From positions 15,443,001-15,507,000 of the forward strand of contig NC_091972.1 of assembly GCF_036711975.1 (NCBI RefSeq): a DNA stretch of 64,000 nt. The letters run 5' to 3'. Source of the DNA: Onthophagus taurus. Taxonomy: Eukaryota; Arthropoda; Insecta; Coleoptera; Scarabaeidae. Of this stretch, positions 10,961 through 24,199 are shown piece by piece (the stretch's first letter is position 1; every line of letters begins with the position of its first letter). A program made the translations under genes and the position numbers. The notes under the pieces were generated by a model. That model searched no databases, was not told the DNA's origin, and was given only the letters and a program-made list of their open reading frames with translations.

Positions 10961-12499
10961 CAATGTATGATTTACACCCTTATACCTCTAGAATTCTACA
11001 TAGATGGCTCAAGTTTTAGTTCAAGTTTATTGTCTATGCTCGCACTAATACTCATACTAACACTAATACTAAAACTCTGCTTTCGGGGAACGACTGTTTT
11101 AATTTGTAATTATTTAATATTATTTATTTCATAATCAATTATGTAAATTTATACTTTTTTTAATAAAAAATAGAGTCTTTAATCAGCCCACAATGACTTC
11201 GCAAACAGAGCGAACTCGAGATACTTATCACTCTTAGGAAAAGTTTCTCAGAATAGAATATTGACCCTTAATCTAAGTTTCTAGATAAAACTCTCACTTC
11301 AATATTTTCCCTGAATTCACTCATAAATTAAACTTCTAAATTATGTTATATGATAGAAAAAATTGACTTAAATAAATTTTTTAGTCTATGTCGTTAATGA
11401 ATTGATGATAGTTATAAATGTCTTAATGACTCATTTTATTGGTATCTTCTGGTAATAAATAAAACGAATCATTACAAAGTTAAGATTAAAAAAATTGGTC
11501 TTAAATACCAAAGAATTACAGTGTAATTGAAAAACATTTAAATGTAGGTATTCAAACAATTTTCAAATCAATTAATCAATTAAATACATCGATTAGACTT
11601 TATTGACGTACTGAAAAAAAAACTGGAAACAAAATGCATTCTCTCGTGACCAATTCAATACTTAAGTGTGTAAATGATAGGATCGTCTCAACAATTATCA
11701 ACAAAGAATATGCTAATCAAACCGAACAATATGATAAATTTTATAATAGATACACAAAGTAATGATGTGCATATGCAATTTCCTATATAAACAGAATTCG
11801 ATAACGTCATCAACTACGTTGATGAATTACCTAGTGGTTCCAAAAACTTGAAATGGAAAAGTTAAATCGAGTGTACGGAACCAAATTAACCTATGCAGCT
11901 CGATTAGTTTCTGCTTGCGTCACCGTTGGAGGGTAATCCACCCTAATTAACGCCCTCGTTAAGGCCGAAACGATTAGCCGCGGCGAATATTTTAATCGCC
12001 TTGATTAATCCAATAACACTTTCGGTTTACAGGGTGAAATTGCCAAGCCCGAAATGATGTCGTCGTTGCCCCGCCAGGACGGTAATCATTGCGAAAACGA
12101 TATCAAAATTAAATTTTTAATTATTGCATACTATTACTACGATTAATTTTAATCTAAATCTTTGGACCCATTAAATGTTGCTGCAAATATTAATTTTATC
12201 CTTGCAGACTTCACGCTTCATCATCCCCATAAACATAAATTTAGCGCAGTGAAGTCTGGGATCCTAAGTGACCAAGGCATGGTTTTCGAGAGTCATGTCT
12301 TGAAGATTTTGATCATGTTAATAATACATATCATCTGGGGTGGTTAAAGGTAACTTTTCCAGCAATTTTTCAGCATCAGTTTTCAAGAATTATGTACATG
12401 ATTCCTTTTAGACGATGTGAATAGAAAACGACTTCAATGAGTATATCGCAAATTTCATCACAACACACATTAACAGCAAATAGATGAAGAAAGCTTTGA
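10961..12499. other. Non-coding DNA with a GC-rich island at 11880-12085
   Basis: No gene was recognised. Near 10990-11090 is a TAATACTAACACT-rich stretch related to the CTAGAACTA repeats. The island 11880-12085 has many TAATTA/GATTA/TAATCC cores (for example GGAGGGTAATCCACCC and GCCTTGATTAATCC) set in GC-rich sequence, an arrangement typical of conserved insect non-coding elements bound by homeodomain factors. That role is inferred, not shown. Confidence 0.35.
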
Positions 12500-12500
12500 G

Positions 12501-12680
12501 ATGAGAATTTTCGGCAGACTATTGTTATTGAGTAAAGATAGTCATGAAAAAATAAAATTATTGGGAGAAGTTAAAGATAAGTTAATTAAAATTTCCTTCG
12601 ATCTCCTTCCTGAAGATACTACACTTGTTAATCATGATAAGGATGCATTTCCTGTCGCTGCAATATTTGTTATACTTTGA
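12501..12680 (+). CDS. Short open frame in the first repeat monomer (59 codons), unassigned
   Basis: ATG at 12501 to TGA at 12678-12680 reads MRIFGRLLLLSKDSHEKIK... LLPEDTTLV... without a stop. It overlaps the first 275-bp monomer, and the other monomers break this frame. I do not recognise a family. It may be the ancestral sequence from which the satellite arose, or chance; the second is at least as likely. Confidence 0.15.
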   Translation: MRIFGRLLLLSKDSHEKIKLLGEVKDKLIKISFDLLPEDTTLVNHDKDAFPVAAIFVIL

Positions 12681-13415
12681 TATGTCCAACACTGAGAAGT
12701 ATGAAAAATCTTCGTGAACTAACTATTGGACTTTTGAAGTTTTACACACTGTGGCTTGGGAATTTTCGGCAGACCATAGATATGTATGTGGTCGTTATGG
12801 AATGAAGACAGGTTCATCAGTAAATAACATTTTTGGGATAAGTTAACGATAAGCTAAATGTCTAAATCTCCTTCGATCTCCTTCCAGAAGATATTCCACT
12901 TCTTGAACATGATAAGGATGCATTTCCTGTCGATGTAATGTTTGCTATACTTTGATATTTCCAACACTGAGGAGTATGAAAAATCTTCCTGAACTAACGA
13001 TTGGACCTTTGAAGTTTAACACGCAGTGGGATGAGAATTATCGTCAGACCATAGGAATGTACGTGGATGTTATCGAATAAAGATGGCTTCATCAGTCAAT
13101 AAGATTTTTGGGATAAGTTAACGATAAGGTAAATGTCTAAATCTCCTTCGATCTCCTTCCTGAAAATACTACACTTGTTAAACATGTTAAGAACGCATTT
13201 CTTGTCGATGCAATATTTGTTATACTTTGATACATCCAATACTGAGAAGTATGAAAAATCTTCGAGAACTAACGATTGGACTTTTGAAATTTAACACACA
13301 ATGGGATGAGAATAATCGGCAGACCATAGGAATGTACGTGGTTGTTATCGAGTAAAGATAGTTTCATCAGTAAATAACATTTTTGGGATAAGTTAACGAT
13401 AAGCTAAATGTCTAA

Positions 13416-13550
13416 GGTCCATTACTACCATCTTTTAGTTAAATTTATCTTATAGATAAACACATCTACTAGCCAATCAGCGCGTAAAATAGCCGTAACC
13501 ATGGCAATAATCCCTTAGATAGCTTAATCAGAAGATGGTAGTAACGAGCC
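13416..13550. mobile_element. MITE A, PIF/Harbinger-like (TAA target duplication)
   Basis: Termini GGTCCATTACTACCATCTT and (inverted) GGCTCGTTACTACCATCTT, flanked by TAA at 13413-13415 and 13551-13553. A 3-bp TWA duplication and G-rich termini fit PIF/Harbinger MITEs. At 135 bp it has no coding capacity. It lies inside the 275-bp array. Confidence 0.75.
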
Positions 13551-13553
13551 TAA

Positions 13554-13674
13554 GGCCCACTTTTACCACCTCTTGATAAATTACCATGGTTACAGTGGTT
13601 TTAAGCGCTCTCATTGGCTAAGAACGCCAATTTATCAATCGGATAAATTTATCAAGAGGTAGTAAAAGTGGGCC
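13554..13674. mobile_element. MITE B, PIF/Harbinger-like, adjacent to MITE A
   Basis: Termini GGCCCACTTTTACCACCTCT and its near-exact inverse AGAGGTAGTAAAAGTGGGCC, with TAA on both sides (13551-13553 and 13675-13677). It shares the left TAA with MITE A, so the two sit in the same original target TAA. A relative with TTA duplication lies at 41512-41656. Confidence 0.8.
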
Positions 13675-13995
13675 TAAATCTCGTTCGATCTCCTTCCTGA
13701 AGATACTACACTTGTTAAACATGATAAGGATGCATTTCTTGTCGATGCAATATTTGTTATACTTTGATACATACAATACTGAGAAGTATGAAAAATCTTC
13801 GTGAACTAACGATTCGACTTTTGAAATTTAACACACTGTGGTTGTTATGGAATGAAGATAGGTGCTTCAGTAAATAACATTTTTGGGATAAGCTAAATGT
13901 CTAAATCTCCATCGATCTCCTTCCTAAAAGTACGACACTTGTTGAACATGATAAGGTTGCATTTCTTGTCGATGCAGCGTTTGTTATACTTTGTA

Positions 13996-16589
13996 AATTC
14001 TGCTAGAACTTACTAGAATTACATAGAAAACACGTCCAACATTCGGAAATTTTAGTTATAAAAACCCTTTTTCTAGAAAATCTTTTCACAGTTAATGTGA
14101 AATAGAGGAAACTACATTTTTTGGAGTACGATTGAAAATCGTTTTTTTGATAAATTGTTTCGCACAAAATTTTGATAAATATTATACAAGTGTATGTTGG
14201 GAAATAAAATAAATAGAATTCAATATAAAAATCGAGTGATTTCAGGATTCATATAAATATGATGTAAATAATAATAGAGCGTTGAATAAATAATGTTATT
14301 CGGCCGATTAAAATTTTATAAGTGCCTTATATTTGAATTGTTAAATACTCATTCATAACTTTTTTTAATTACTGAAAATCATCATTAGATTATTAATTGC
14401 TAAAGTTTTATTGAGGTTTATTAAATTTTTTGTTATTATTAAAGTTTCTTAAATTATTTCACTTTTACATTATTCCAGTTATCATCTCGTTTAACACACA
14501 CAAGTATCGATGTCTAAATTTTGTCGACGGACGTCGATATGTCCACCCGTAAATGGATACCATTAATTTCCTCCCGGCTCTTAATTGACTCTCCTGCGGT
14601 ACGGACGAGTTATTTTGAAAGCAATTAATATCTTGACGAGCGCAGCTTCGCCTCGAAGCTTTTAATACCGAGACGACCATACCGCATCGGACGAGGATAA
14701 GAGCTTTGTACTTTCCCACTTGTTTACGCCAAGGTACTTATTACAGGGGCTCCTCAATAATGAAAAACAGCACTAAATTCAGTTGACTTTAAAGTAAATA
14801 ATTTACTTAGAAAACATTAAATAGCAATATTAAGTACTATTTTTTTTTCAATCTAATTATGAAATTAAATAACTTAAGAACTAATGACTATGGAAAAAAT
14901 TAAAACGGATGACTTCTAGTTTTTTATTTCAAATTTTCCAAGCCTCTGGTGTAATCACGTTATGATTACTGCGTAATTGACCGCGTCCCGTTAATAGAGT
15001 ACCCCTTCACCAGCGGACAAATGAAATTTCCCAGCACAAGAATGCGCTATTTTCGTTATTAAAACCGTGCGAATTGTTACAGGAGGGAAAAATTCGCCAT
15101 TCACGAGGGATTCAAAATAAGCTCCACCGAGACCATCGTCCTTCAACTAACGTGTAATACCACAAAATTGATGCCATTATCCTGGTCGTACCATCATGTT
15201 AACACATCATATTATTATCTACTAAACGTTTTTTTTAATGATATGTACCACCATAAAGATAACAATTAATTTCCTTTTTTGCGACCACAACTCGTAAAAA
15301 TAATTTTCACAGCTCTAATTGTTTTCCCGGGGCTGTTTCTTCCATTATTTCTAGCCGGGGCAAGGCCTGAAGGGCCATTACAAAGGCATTCCTGTGAATC
15401 CCGTGGGACTGAGTGGATGACTCTCGACGGGGACTGCACATTATCGGATTCCAGGACGCCGATATTACTGAAAGATATGTCATGATACGTATTTCTGGTT
15501 CTACGCGAAGACATTACAAACAGGTGGATATGTTTTTTAGTGGTTGTTATCGTAAACAGTTTCAATAAAATGGAAGAATGAATTAGAAAAATAAAAAAGA
15601 TACAAACTCTTTTCATAAGAATTATAGCATAGACACATTTCACAAATTGTATGATACAGCATCTAAGTTGCAAAAGAATTCTGTATGGCATAGAATATTA
15701 ACGATTTAAATGTTATAAATAGATAGTTAAAATATGATTAATTTTATGAAATATCGTACTAAAATTAATTAACAAAAACTGATTGTAAAAACAACATTTA
15801 ATGTGTCACTTTTGTTGTGATGTGTGATATGATTTGCATGTTACGATGTAAACGCAAATATTACGAGGTCAACTTGAGATATCAAGATCGGGTGTACGTT
15901 TTCTTGTTAAAATTAATGCAATTTTCATTATTTACTAAGAAACGCTGACAAAGCAAGGGATTAAAACGATAAGCTAGAATTGTGCCAAATTTTAAATTGA
16001 TACAATAAAAAAGTTTGGGGTTAATAAAACAAATTCACATAAATAATAAAATAATTAAAAAAGTAAAAATAAATAGCATAAACAAAATCACTAAGGTAAT
16101 GTAGAGCATTCAATTTCAAGTCAAAATAAAATAATAAGTTAATTTCCGGCTGGCTTTTATTATCTAGAGACAGAAAACTTGCGAATGTCGATTGGAAAAT
16201 TATTATCACGTATCTTTATTCTAAATGAGGCTGTTTTGGAAAAATATGATGGTGTTATAAAGAGTTGTTAAATCCAATTTCTTGATATTTTACGACATGG
16301 TATAAGTAAAGTACAACAGCGTCTACAGTAAAATTGATTGGCAGATTGTCAGTATTATCTTTATCTTCATACGATCTTTGTTATTCATTTCGACGTGGAA
16401 TTGTTGGTTATACCTACCTGAAATTAAACTAGTACTTCTGTTCGGTGTCTATCTTTGTCGTTTCAAATAGAATCGCAGAGAAGATTCTTTTGCCTTCACC
16501 TTTAAAGAGTTTAGCCACTTCATACTAGATCGGCGTGTTATTAGTCTAATTAAGTTTTATTCTTAGTATAGTGGTTCCTCACCAAGATA
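13996..16589. other. Non-coding DNA with GC-rich islands at 14510-14720, 14940-15140 and 15280-15480
   Basis: No gene was recognised. The three islands stand out from the AT-rich surroundings. They contain homeodomain-type cores (TTTAATACCGAGACGACC, GGTGTAATCACGTTATGATT) and CpG-rich blocks, but no sustained protein similarity. The open frames over them on both strands are unrelated to known families. Together with the islands at 6.3 and 11.9 kb they look like spaced regulatory elements in the long intron. Confidence 0.35.
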
Positions 16590-17400
16590 GTTGCAGGCAA
16601 CTCGTCCATTGCAGCAATATTCATTACTAAGCAGCTTCAACAAATCATCAAGCTGACGATTTTAGAGTATGCCGATGACATACTGATCAAGTGCCACACA
16701 GTTCCGAGAGTAAAGATAGCCTTAAGATGTACTACGTCCTCATTTAAACGAAGAGGACTGCCACTTAATTCCAGAATGTTCAATCAACACGCACGCAAAG
16801 ACTATATTTTACATCAATAGTATTTCCGGTGAATAGCAGGCGCTAAGTTATGTTCAGCAACTCAAACCCTACTTAAAGGTGTAGAAGACTCCGCCCTCAA
16901 CCTCTCCATCTCCATCAGACCACTCGCGTTATAAGCGACATATTAGAACCTATGGACACTCCGATTAAAGGGGGTGGTTTGAACCTACAATAATTGAAAG
17001 TATATGTTCCCTGCATTATCATGGCAACAAATATGGCTTTGCAAGCATAGTGGCTGACAGATGCAGTGTTGTCAATCCAAAGAGAGTCAAAAAATATTCT
17101 CACAATTGTCTACTCCGTACAGTAGAAAAACATACAATATTCGTCCTACGTGGAGTCAGAGCTGCCCTCCTTCGTGCTAACATGACATCCCCTAAAGAGA
17201 TTCACTCACACAACATCGAGGTGCTGAAATGACATACTGCAGACTTATCTGTGCGACTTAAACCTCTCTCACCATGTCATAGAGAGTATTCTACGAAAAG
17301 ACTGTTGTTAGAAAACACTCCGGCTCGAGTTCGTTCTTGTATGTTTCAGAAAAGTATTCAAGCTTCAAATGGTACAATTCCTTATCCTTAACTTAATAAA
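16590..17400 (+). pseudogene. Degenerate LINE reverse transcriptase fragment
   Basis: The frame around 16660-16730 reads LEYADDILIKCHTVPRVKIA, which contains the RT catalytic YADD followed by the hydrophobic stretch expected in Jockey-type LINEs. Further downstream (17040-17230) the open frame has no safe match but could be the C-terminal part of the same element. Stops interrupt every frame. Confidence 0.45.
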
Positions 17401-20400
17401 GCACTCGCTACAGTGTTATTGACTTGGTTATCTTTTGTTGACTATTTGTTATTGCTCCAATGTTGTGTTAATTCTTATTACTTACCATTATCATGTTCTA
17501 TTCCATCGACTCAGTTGTAGATATGGTATTACTATACGATGAATGTAAATACAATTTGCAAGAAATACATGTTATTCGGAGTGATTTCTGCAATGAAAGC
17601 AGCCAAATCTTATAATATTGAATGCTGTTCAAAAATTTCACAATGCTATATCTTTTTTCATAATTTTAATAGATCTTAATCTACCAAAGATTATAAGAAC
17701 AACAGCTCTCATTTCTTTTGGGTTTTGTGCATCATTATCGTTATTTTCTGTTTATTGCGGTACATGCAAAGAAGCTGCATTGGTTCAATGCTGCTGTTGT
17801 TCTCAGTTTTTGGTTGTTGTTCTTCCGTTGACTGGGGTTCTTGTTCTGACGACATATTTTTTCAATTCTTATAAATGTTTGGTTTAGTAAATTTAGTTTA
17901 AGATTTCTTTGACGAAAAATAGATAGATGAAATATATGATGAATATTGTTTGCGAATTTCAACATCGAGAGTAATTTTGTTGCGATTATTAAAATGCTGT
18001 TAGACGTTTCGGATGATATGTTGCAACCTTCTTCAGAAATAATTTCTACAATATCGCTTCAATACAGACTTTGACTTTGTATAACCATAGAGTTACTAGT
18101 TTTAAGTATATTCCCAAGTTCCAGGAAGTTTAATCTCGAATAGCTCGTTAAGTTAAGACTATACACTATCCTGATGATTCTTGCTTGATGTCTTCCTAAG
18201 ATGTTGTCGCCTCCTGCATCTTTATCTTTGAAACTAGTTGAAAAAGGTATTGATTGGTTAAATGACATTGTATGGTTTTATCTCAAAAGTCTGCAATCAT
18301 ATATTTTTTCGTATATTGATCTTCCGAAAGGACAAATAAGTTTTCGTGAATTTGACATAGATTAATTATATCATTGATGGTCCTTGATTTAATTGGATTT
18401 TATAAAAACTGGATCCGGTTTCGTGATTAACACCATGATTTGGTGGTAAGAAAAAGGCGCTTCAAGCGGATTAAAGTTTTGAAGAGTATAGCTCTCCGAA
18501 TTCTGCTTAGTTACACATAGATTCTCTAAATATTAAAGATAAAGAACCTTCTTTACAATTTTAACACGTATTGTAGGGAAATTGTTAGACCGAAACGTCC
18601 GAAAATATTTGATCACTCAGGAAATCCATAGATTGGCAGTCATTATTACTTCAATGTATAGGAGAAATTTCACCTTTCAGCTAGTCTTACAGTTTTATTT
18701 TCCTTACTACCTACAGTTAGTGTGCCTGCTTTTCTTCAAATTGCGTCTTTTGAATGAATCTCAACATCACATCTTTTTACTACTTTGTAGATGTGACGTT
18801 TTTCAAATCATTAAAACTGTACTTTCTCTTGGCAAAACGTTTAAAACAATATCCTGTTATAGTTGATACAGGTATTGGTGTAATACTTACAAACTCGTCG
18901 AGGTGGTTTAAGGTTGTTTTATGTTAAACCCCGCTGATATTGATGGCAACACAGCTGCAAAAATGGTTCTTCTACATACTTTCTTTACTGATTGTTCTTC
19001 TTAGATTTCTGATGTTGTCCGAGATCTTGTCCTATAGGTAGTGATTGGTTGAGAAAGGTTGGCAAAAATATTAAAATCGTATTTGTACTTGATGACGGCA
19101 TGAGGCAAATAAATTCGAGTCTTCTCTGCTGCTGATGTTTCACTGGCTTTATCAAAAAATTCAGTTATTAGTCGTTGCGATCCTGTCTTGGTGAAGGTCA
19201 TACATAATTTTCTGTAATAGAAAAATGTAATAACCCATTTTTTTTACCAATTCCAGCCCTTTATTACATCTGAATTTAGAACAAAATCGTTTTCTTCATT
19301 ACTATTAGTGGGATTATTAGTGGATAACTATTGGAAATTGCTTTGCTTTTTACCACTTATTTTAAAACCTAGTCATGAGTATATTCTCAATCTTAGCAAG
19401 TTCCTGAGGATTTGCCTTTAATTTTTATGTTATGAAAAGCGTGTCTTATCACGCAGAAAATTTAATCTCTCTGTTTGCTTGATTGAAAGACAAACTGCTT
19501 AGCTCTCTTTCGCAACTAGCCTTTTATTCTGTGTCATATTTTCCATTCATATTAGCAGAGCCGTTTCCATTTTTCCCTTGACAATATCTCTCCTTGTATA
19601 TGATGATGATTTCTCCTTGCTTTTCCTCCTTCCAGAACATGCCAACTAAATCAATTACATTTTTCTTTTGATTGTTGATGAGTTATGTGAAATTTTACAA
19701 AGGGTGTTAAAAAATACTTTGGTTGAACTCACCATATACTTTTAATCTGCCGTCTGTAAAACAGAATAAACTACGTAACGTAGAACTTATGTAAATTAAC
19801 CTTCTTTAAATGCGATATCAAACTAATAAAAGAACATGAAAAAACTACATACATTTATCTATCAATTTTGCACAGCAAAATACAAGTACGTACTCTTAAT
19901 CCGTCTCGCGAATTGTGTGGCGTGCGTGTATCGAGTTGTGGAGTTCCCCGTTGTTTATGTATGTATACAACTGATGCAACTACATAATACCAAAAACCGT
20001 GCAAAATCGAAATGAACGTATGAAAACAGAATTAGGTGTACTTGCAATTAATTATAAAAATTGGTTGTAACATTAAGTGCATCGTTCGAATAAAACAACA
20101 AAATGTTTTGTAATAATACTCTACCTATTAAATGCATCTCTTTTAATCCACAAATTAAACAAATTGATAAATACATAAACAATATTAATAACGTTTTATT
20201 ATTAAAAAAAAAACGCCATATTCGATGATTACTTACTTAGCTTTACGAATTTCTAGTAACCCTTAACTAGTCGAAAATGTTTTAGAACAACATGTAACTG
20301 CATTAATGCGCTTACACAAATGATAGCTGACTGATTCAAATTCAATGCGTAGTCGAATTTGAACTTACAATTAGTTATTATATACGTATTTGATTAAACA

Positions 20401-23400
20401 CTGAAATGTGTGTATTAAATAGTGAAAAGTTTTCTAAAAATATCGTTAAGGTTGATGAATCGATAAAAAATAAATTAAAATAACAAATATTAAAAATTAA
20501 CATAATATCATAGTTATAAATATATCAAACAGCTTCTCAATAATTTATTAATACGTCATCAAACAAAAAATGATAACCTCACTAAAAAGTAATAAAAATT
20601 TATGAAAGCAATTTAAAATACAAGATATTACATCATTTCCAGCAATGTTCCCTCTTCCTATTGATATTTCACCCAATAAAACGTTAACGAGTCCTAACAA
20701 CTTCCGTTTGCTCCTGCGATTTTATGACATTTTACGATTTCACAACCATACTCTATATTTCCCGTGATTTTCTAAAAAATATCACGCTTAGAAAATTGAA
20801 TATTTCAAATGGTTCATGTTAAAAATCGAAAGGCGCGTTAAAACATTAGGGACAAAACGCGCACTTCACTTCACAAATGTATAGCATTGACCTTTGACAG
20901 ACAAATTGAAAGTTATTTGTGTTGTAGCATAGAAGCAACAGGCTGTGCGAATCGAAGAATCGTAGTAGAACAAGACGAAACTGCTTTTAACAAAGTCACA
21001 TGACGAATACTTTTTCAAGTTCATTGTTATTCTTTATTTCGAATTTATTTTGTTCCCATAAATCGCGTCCAAAGTTGATTCAAAGACGTGATTAAAACGG
21101 CAATAAATCAAACTGTAAGCGCATTCATTATAAAGGCTTTTAAAAGATTTTTAGAGGACGTAACAATTAGTAATTTTCTAAACGATTAATAACCAATTTA
21201 AGCATTTGCATTCCAACTTGAACAAAAATGTGTTTTAAATGATTAAGAGATTTACTTTTATCATCGACTCAAATCGATATGGTTCGTTTTGAATATGATT
21301 ATCTTAAATAGGTGCTTGGATCGATTGGAAATAGCTCGTGTAATTAACTTTTATGCCAATTTACTTCATCGTCATGAAATTGGTCATTATAAAGGCAGAA
21401 AGATATGGAACAATTTGATTTTTAATACAAAAATGTTCGAAAAATAATTTTATAAAAGGTTAAATACTGAATTGATTAACTCGTATTAGATAATTTGATT
21501 TAAAGTACATGTTTTGCGGTAATCGCAATTGATTTATATCGTTGAGAGGATATAACTATTTTCAGTAAGCACGCACAATTAATTATCTAATTGTCTATGC
21601 GAATAGATACATTCGCGATTTTATGGGTTAATAATTGACTTTAGTTCAAGTTATAATCAGTTAATCGTTCACTAAAATAGATCAATTTGAGCTTGTCATA
21701 AATTTCATTAATAGATTACATAATTGGATGAGTAATAAACAAAATGATTCGGCGAAATAATTCCTGCAATAAATAGATTTATTCTTTGAAAACCCTTTCG
21801 TAGATTCGGTGACTAATCAAAAATCTCGCCTAATTAAGTTTAAATCGATCTTAACTTCTCGTTTAGAAGACAAATTTTGGTTTAGCGTGTCCCAATCGTG
21901 TTGTTTTTCATTAAAAAGCGCACCACTAACAAAAATTGAAACTTCAATCATACTTAGTGCAATAATTTCTTACAAATGATGGTGGCTATGATGGAATCAG
22001 TTTGTTTCTTATACATGCAACTTTCGCGTATACTGAAAATTGCTCCATCGATTTTTTTTTTTCATTTCACACTGCTTCCAACCGCAGAAGGGAGACTTTA
22101 AAACCCTCACGCGGTTATTAAACCCGTCAAGATTCACAGCGACTAAAGACACATTTTGATCTTTTATCAGAGATTATTTTTTTTTTAAACAAGCGAAAGT
22201 GAACCATATTTTGTATCACTACGACTACTTTAATTCTATAAATATTGAAATACATAGATTATCTTATAAACACAAACAGAAAACGTAATACATGTTTTAT
22301 TTAAAATCTCAATGTCACACTAACGTAGTAATGTAAGTAGTTTTGCTGTCGAGTAAATCTGCCAGGTTAGTTATTTTAAATAAGCATAACGGAAGGTTTC
22401 TGGACCTTTGAAGTGGGGCCAATTTTTGAATTTTCGAACAGTTTTTTTGAATTCGAAAGCAAACAAAAAAAAAGAATGACACGTGCCAGCCTAGTTGAAA
22501 GTTTTCGTGAAACCGATGATGCTTTTAAACGGTTCATTTGTCTTCACTTCAAAACTGACATGTTAAATAGTTTCAAAACATATCAACAAGATGAATGAAA
22601 CGATTTTTCAAAAAAAATTTTAAGAAAAACATGTGTGTTAAGTTTTGGATTAATTTAATTATACATTGTTTTCAATACGATTTCTTCATTTTAATTATCA
22701 CTGATTGCCTTTGATCTAAAATAACGGAGAGATCCTTATTTAGGTTTATAGTCATTTTTCAAAATTACGTAATTTTTTACTTGCAATGATTTTTCCATCC
22801 ACCTTTTCTAAGCGAAAACGATATATTTCCATTGGTATACTTGGTTATACATGCATTGACCAATTATATAGGCTGGCTAGGTTCCATTATACAGGGTGAT
22901 TCTCTTCAAATTCAGCAAACTTCAGAAGGTGTCTACCTTTCTTTGTGAGTTATTAAACAAGTCTACGAAAATGATAACCACATAACAAAAATACCTCATA
23001 TGTAACTGAAAGGATTCTGAAACTTTTTGTCTCTTCAAAATTCCAACAAAACCGAATAGGTTTTAAGAAAAAAGTTAATAAATCAGCCATTAACGATTAA
23101 GTTGTGAAATGAAGGTTTGAATGCTATTTAATGAAAAATATATAGATGATCCACATGGTCAGTTTGACAGAATGTTAGGTAAGAATGACTCTACTCGAAT
23201 AAGTCTCTACTCGACTCTATCAAGTGCTATCACTCCCTAATTTTGAACGAGGTGCTTCTTTATGTCATTAGTCACACTAAGAATCCATCTCATTCCAGGT
23301 CTTCTCCTATTTCTTGGTATATCTGGTTTGTATTGGCTCGTAAATATTTTGTTTGCTTTCCTGGTTTCACTCATTCTTAAGATGTGTCCTATTCATCTAA

Positions 23401-23489
23401 TTTATTAATTTATTATTAATTTCAATGAGGTTGTTTAATTCTTTATTAGTGTAACGTAAGTATGTTCCGTTCTCATATTTGGCATATCC
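17401..23489. other. Long AT-rich non-coding stretch, presumed intron or intergenic
   Basis: About 6 kb with no gene I can support. Open frames such as 17618-17887 and 18582-18866 are biased, unlinked and unlike known proteins. A hammerhead-like motif lies at 18003-18036. TATACAGGGTGATTC at 22888-22902 resembles the end of a TA-targeting DNA transposon whose body is not recognisable. The segment 23180-23460 may be LINE debris on the minus strand. Confidence 0.3.
18003..18036 (-). ncRNA. Hammerhead-ribozyme-like motif, copy 3
   Basis: On the minus strand: CTGAAGA, one A, stem GGTTG/CATCC (one U-U mismatch), then GAAACGTC. It is clearly related to copy 1 at 293-326, but its stem I pairing is weaker (the first pair would be U-U), so this copy may be decayed. 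Confidence 0.35.
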
Positions 23490-23900
23490 GGTTTGACAGA
23501 ATCAAATACAAGATATAAACGCGAAGACAACCTAATAAATTTTATAAAAGATATTCGAAATTTCTACGTTCAGCTCAAAAATATGTATTATACTGACGCA
23601 GTAGAAAAAAATGTATGGCTTGGTTTGCCCAACGAATTGATCCACCGATCCAACAATGCTCAAATGTTCGATTTAAGTGTTCCCTCACGACATTGGTATA
23701 ATAAGTTAGGACAAGATCATGTTTATACCATATTGTGCGGCATAACCATTGTGGAACATTCTCTTCTTCAAAAAGTTCCAATAGAAGTTCTTCTAAGAAT
23801 ATTAGGTATCGCACTATGTAAACAAGATGGTATGAAGGAGGTCCCTATGAGATGGTACATTTCAATGCAACCTTACTTAAGAAAGCATGTTTAAGTTGAG
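23490..23900 (-). pseudogene. Tc1/mariner-like (DUF4817-class) transposase fragment
   Basis: On the minus strand the frame contains NVVREHLNRTFEHCWIGGSI and RWANQAIHFF, a mutated version of the block between the second and third catalytic acids (REHL...W.GRGG.I.WP.RSPDL.PLDFF). The PDL and LDFF parts are destroyed. A related fragment in better condition is at 40740-40920. Confidence 0.6.
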
Positions 23901-24156
23901 AATAAGATTCTTTATTAATGGCTACTCTCCCGAAATTATGTCAGAAGTTCTCACTTAAGCAAAAAATTATGTAATTAAAGCTCAACATAACACTAAAAAA
24001 AAGTTCTGCTTCATGTCAATTCGCCAACAGTAAAAAACTAAAACTGGTAAGGTTTGGGCAATGTCCAAGGATTAATGACAAAATGTTAAGATTTTAGTGT
24101 TTTTTCCTGAAACAGTTTCTTGCTGTATTAAAATTTAATCCAAACGTAGTATCAGT

Positions 24157-24199
24157 ACAGAGATGCAAAAGAGGCTTTTTACCTGCTTTGCATCTCTGT
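24157..24199. repeat. 13-bp perfect hairpin
   Basis: ACAGAGATGCAAA (24157-24169) and its exact inverse (24187-24199) flank a 17-nt loop. CAGAGATGCA also starts the TIR of the hAT at 47424, so this could be the closed-up remnant of a hAT MITE, although no 8-bp duplication is visible. Confidence 0.4.

Larger units (their letters stand above)
12500..13995. repeat. 275-bp tandem repeat, five copies
   Basis: The landmark TCCTTCGATCTCCTTCCTGA (with variants) occurs at about 12593, 12868, 13144, 13681 and 13908. Spacings are 275, 276, 537 and 227. The 537 spacing is 275 plus a 262-bp insertion of two MITEs with their TAA duplications; the last copy carries a deletion of about 48 bp. Each copy also repeats ACTTGTTAAACATGATAAGG and the GTTATACTTTGATA block. 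Copies differ by scattered substitutions, so the array is not brand new. No function is known. Confidence 0.85.

Noticed and set aside
15266..15691. 141-codon minus-strand frame
   Set aside because: It crosses from a GC island into AT-rich DNA with abrupt composition change and has no recognisable motif; an overlapping plus-strand frame is equally open.
17618..17887. 89-codon frame with a cysteine cluster and hydrophobic stretches, possible small membrane protein
   Set aside because: No splice or promoter context, no family resemblance, low-complexity composition in AT-rich DNA.
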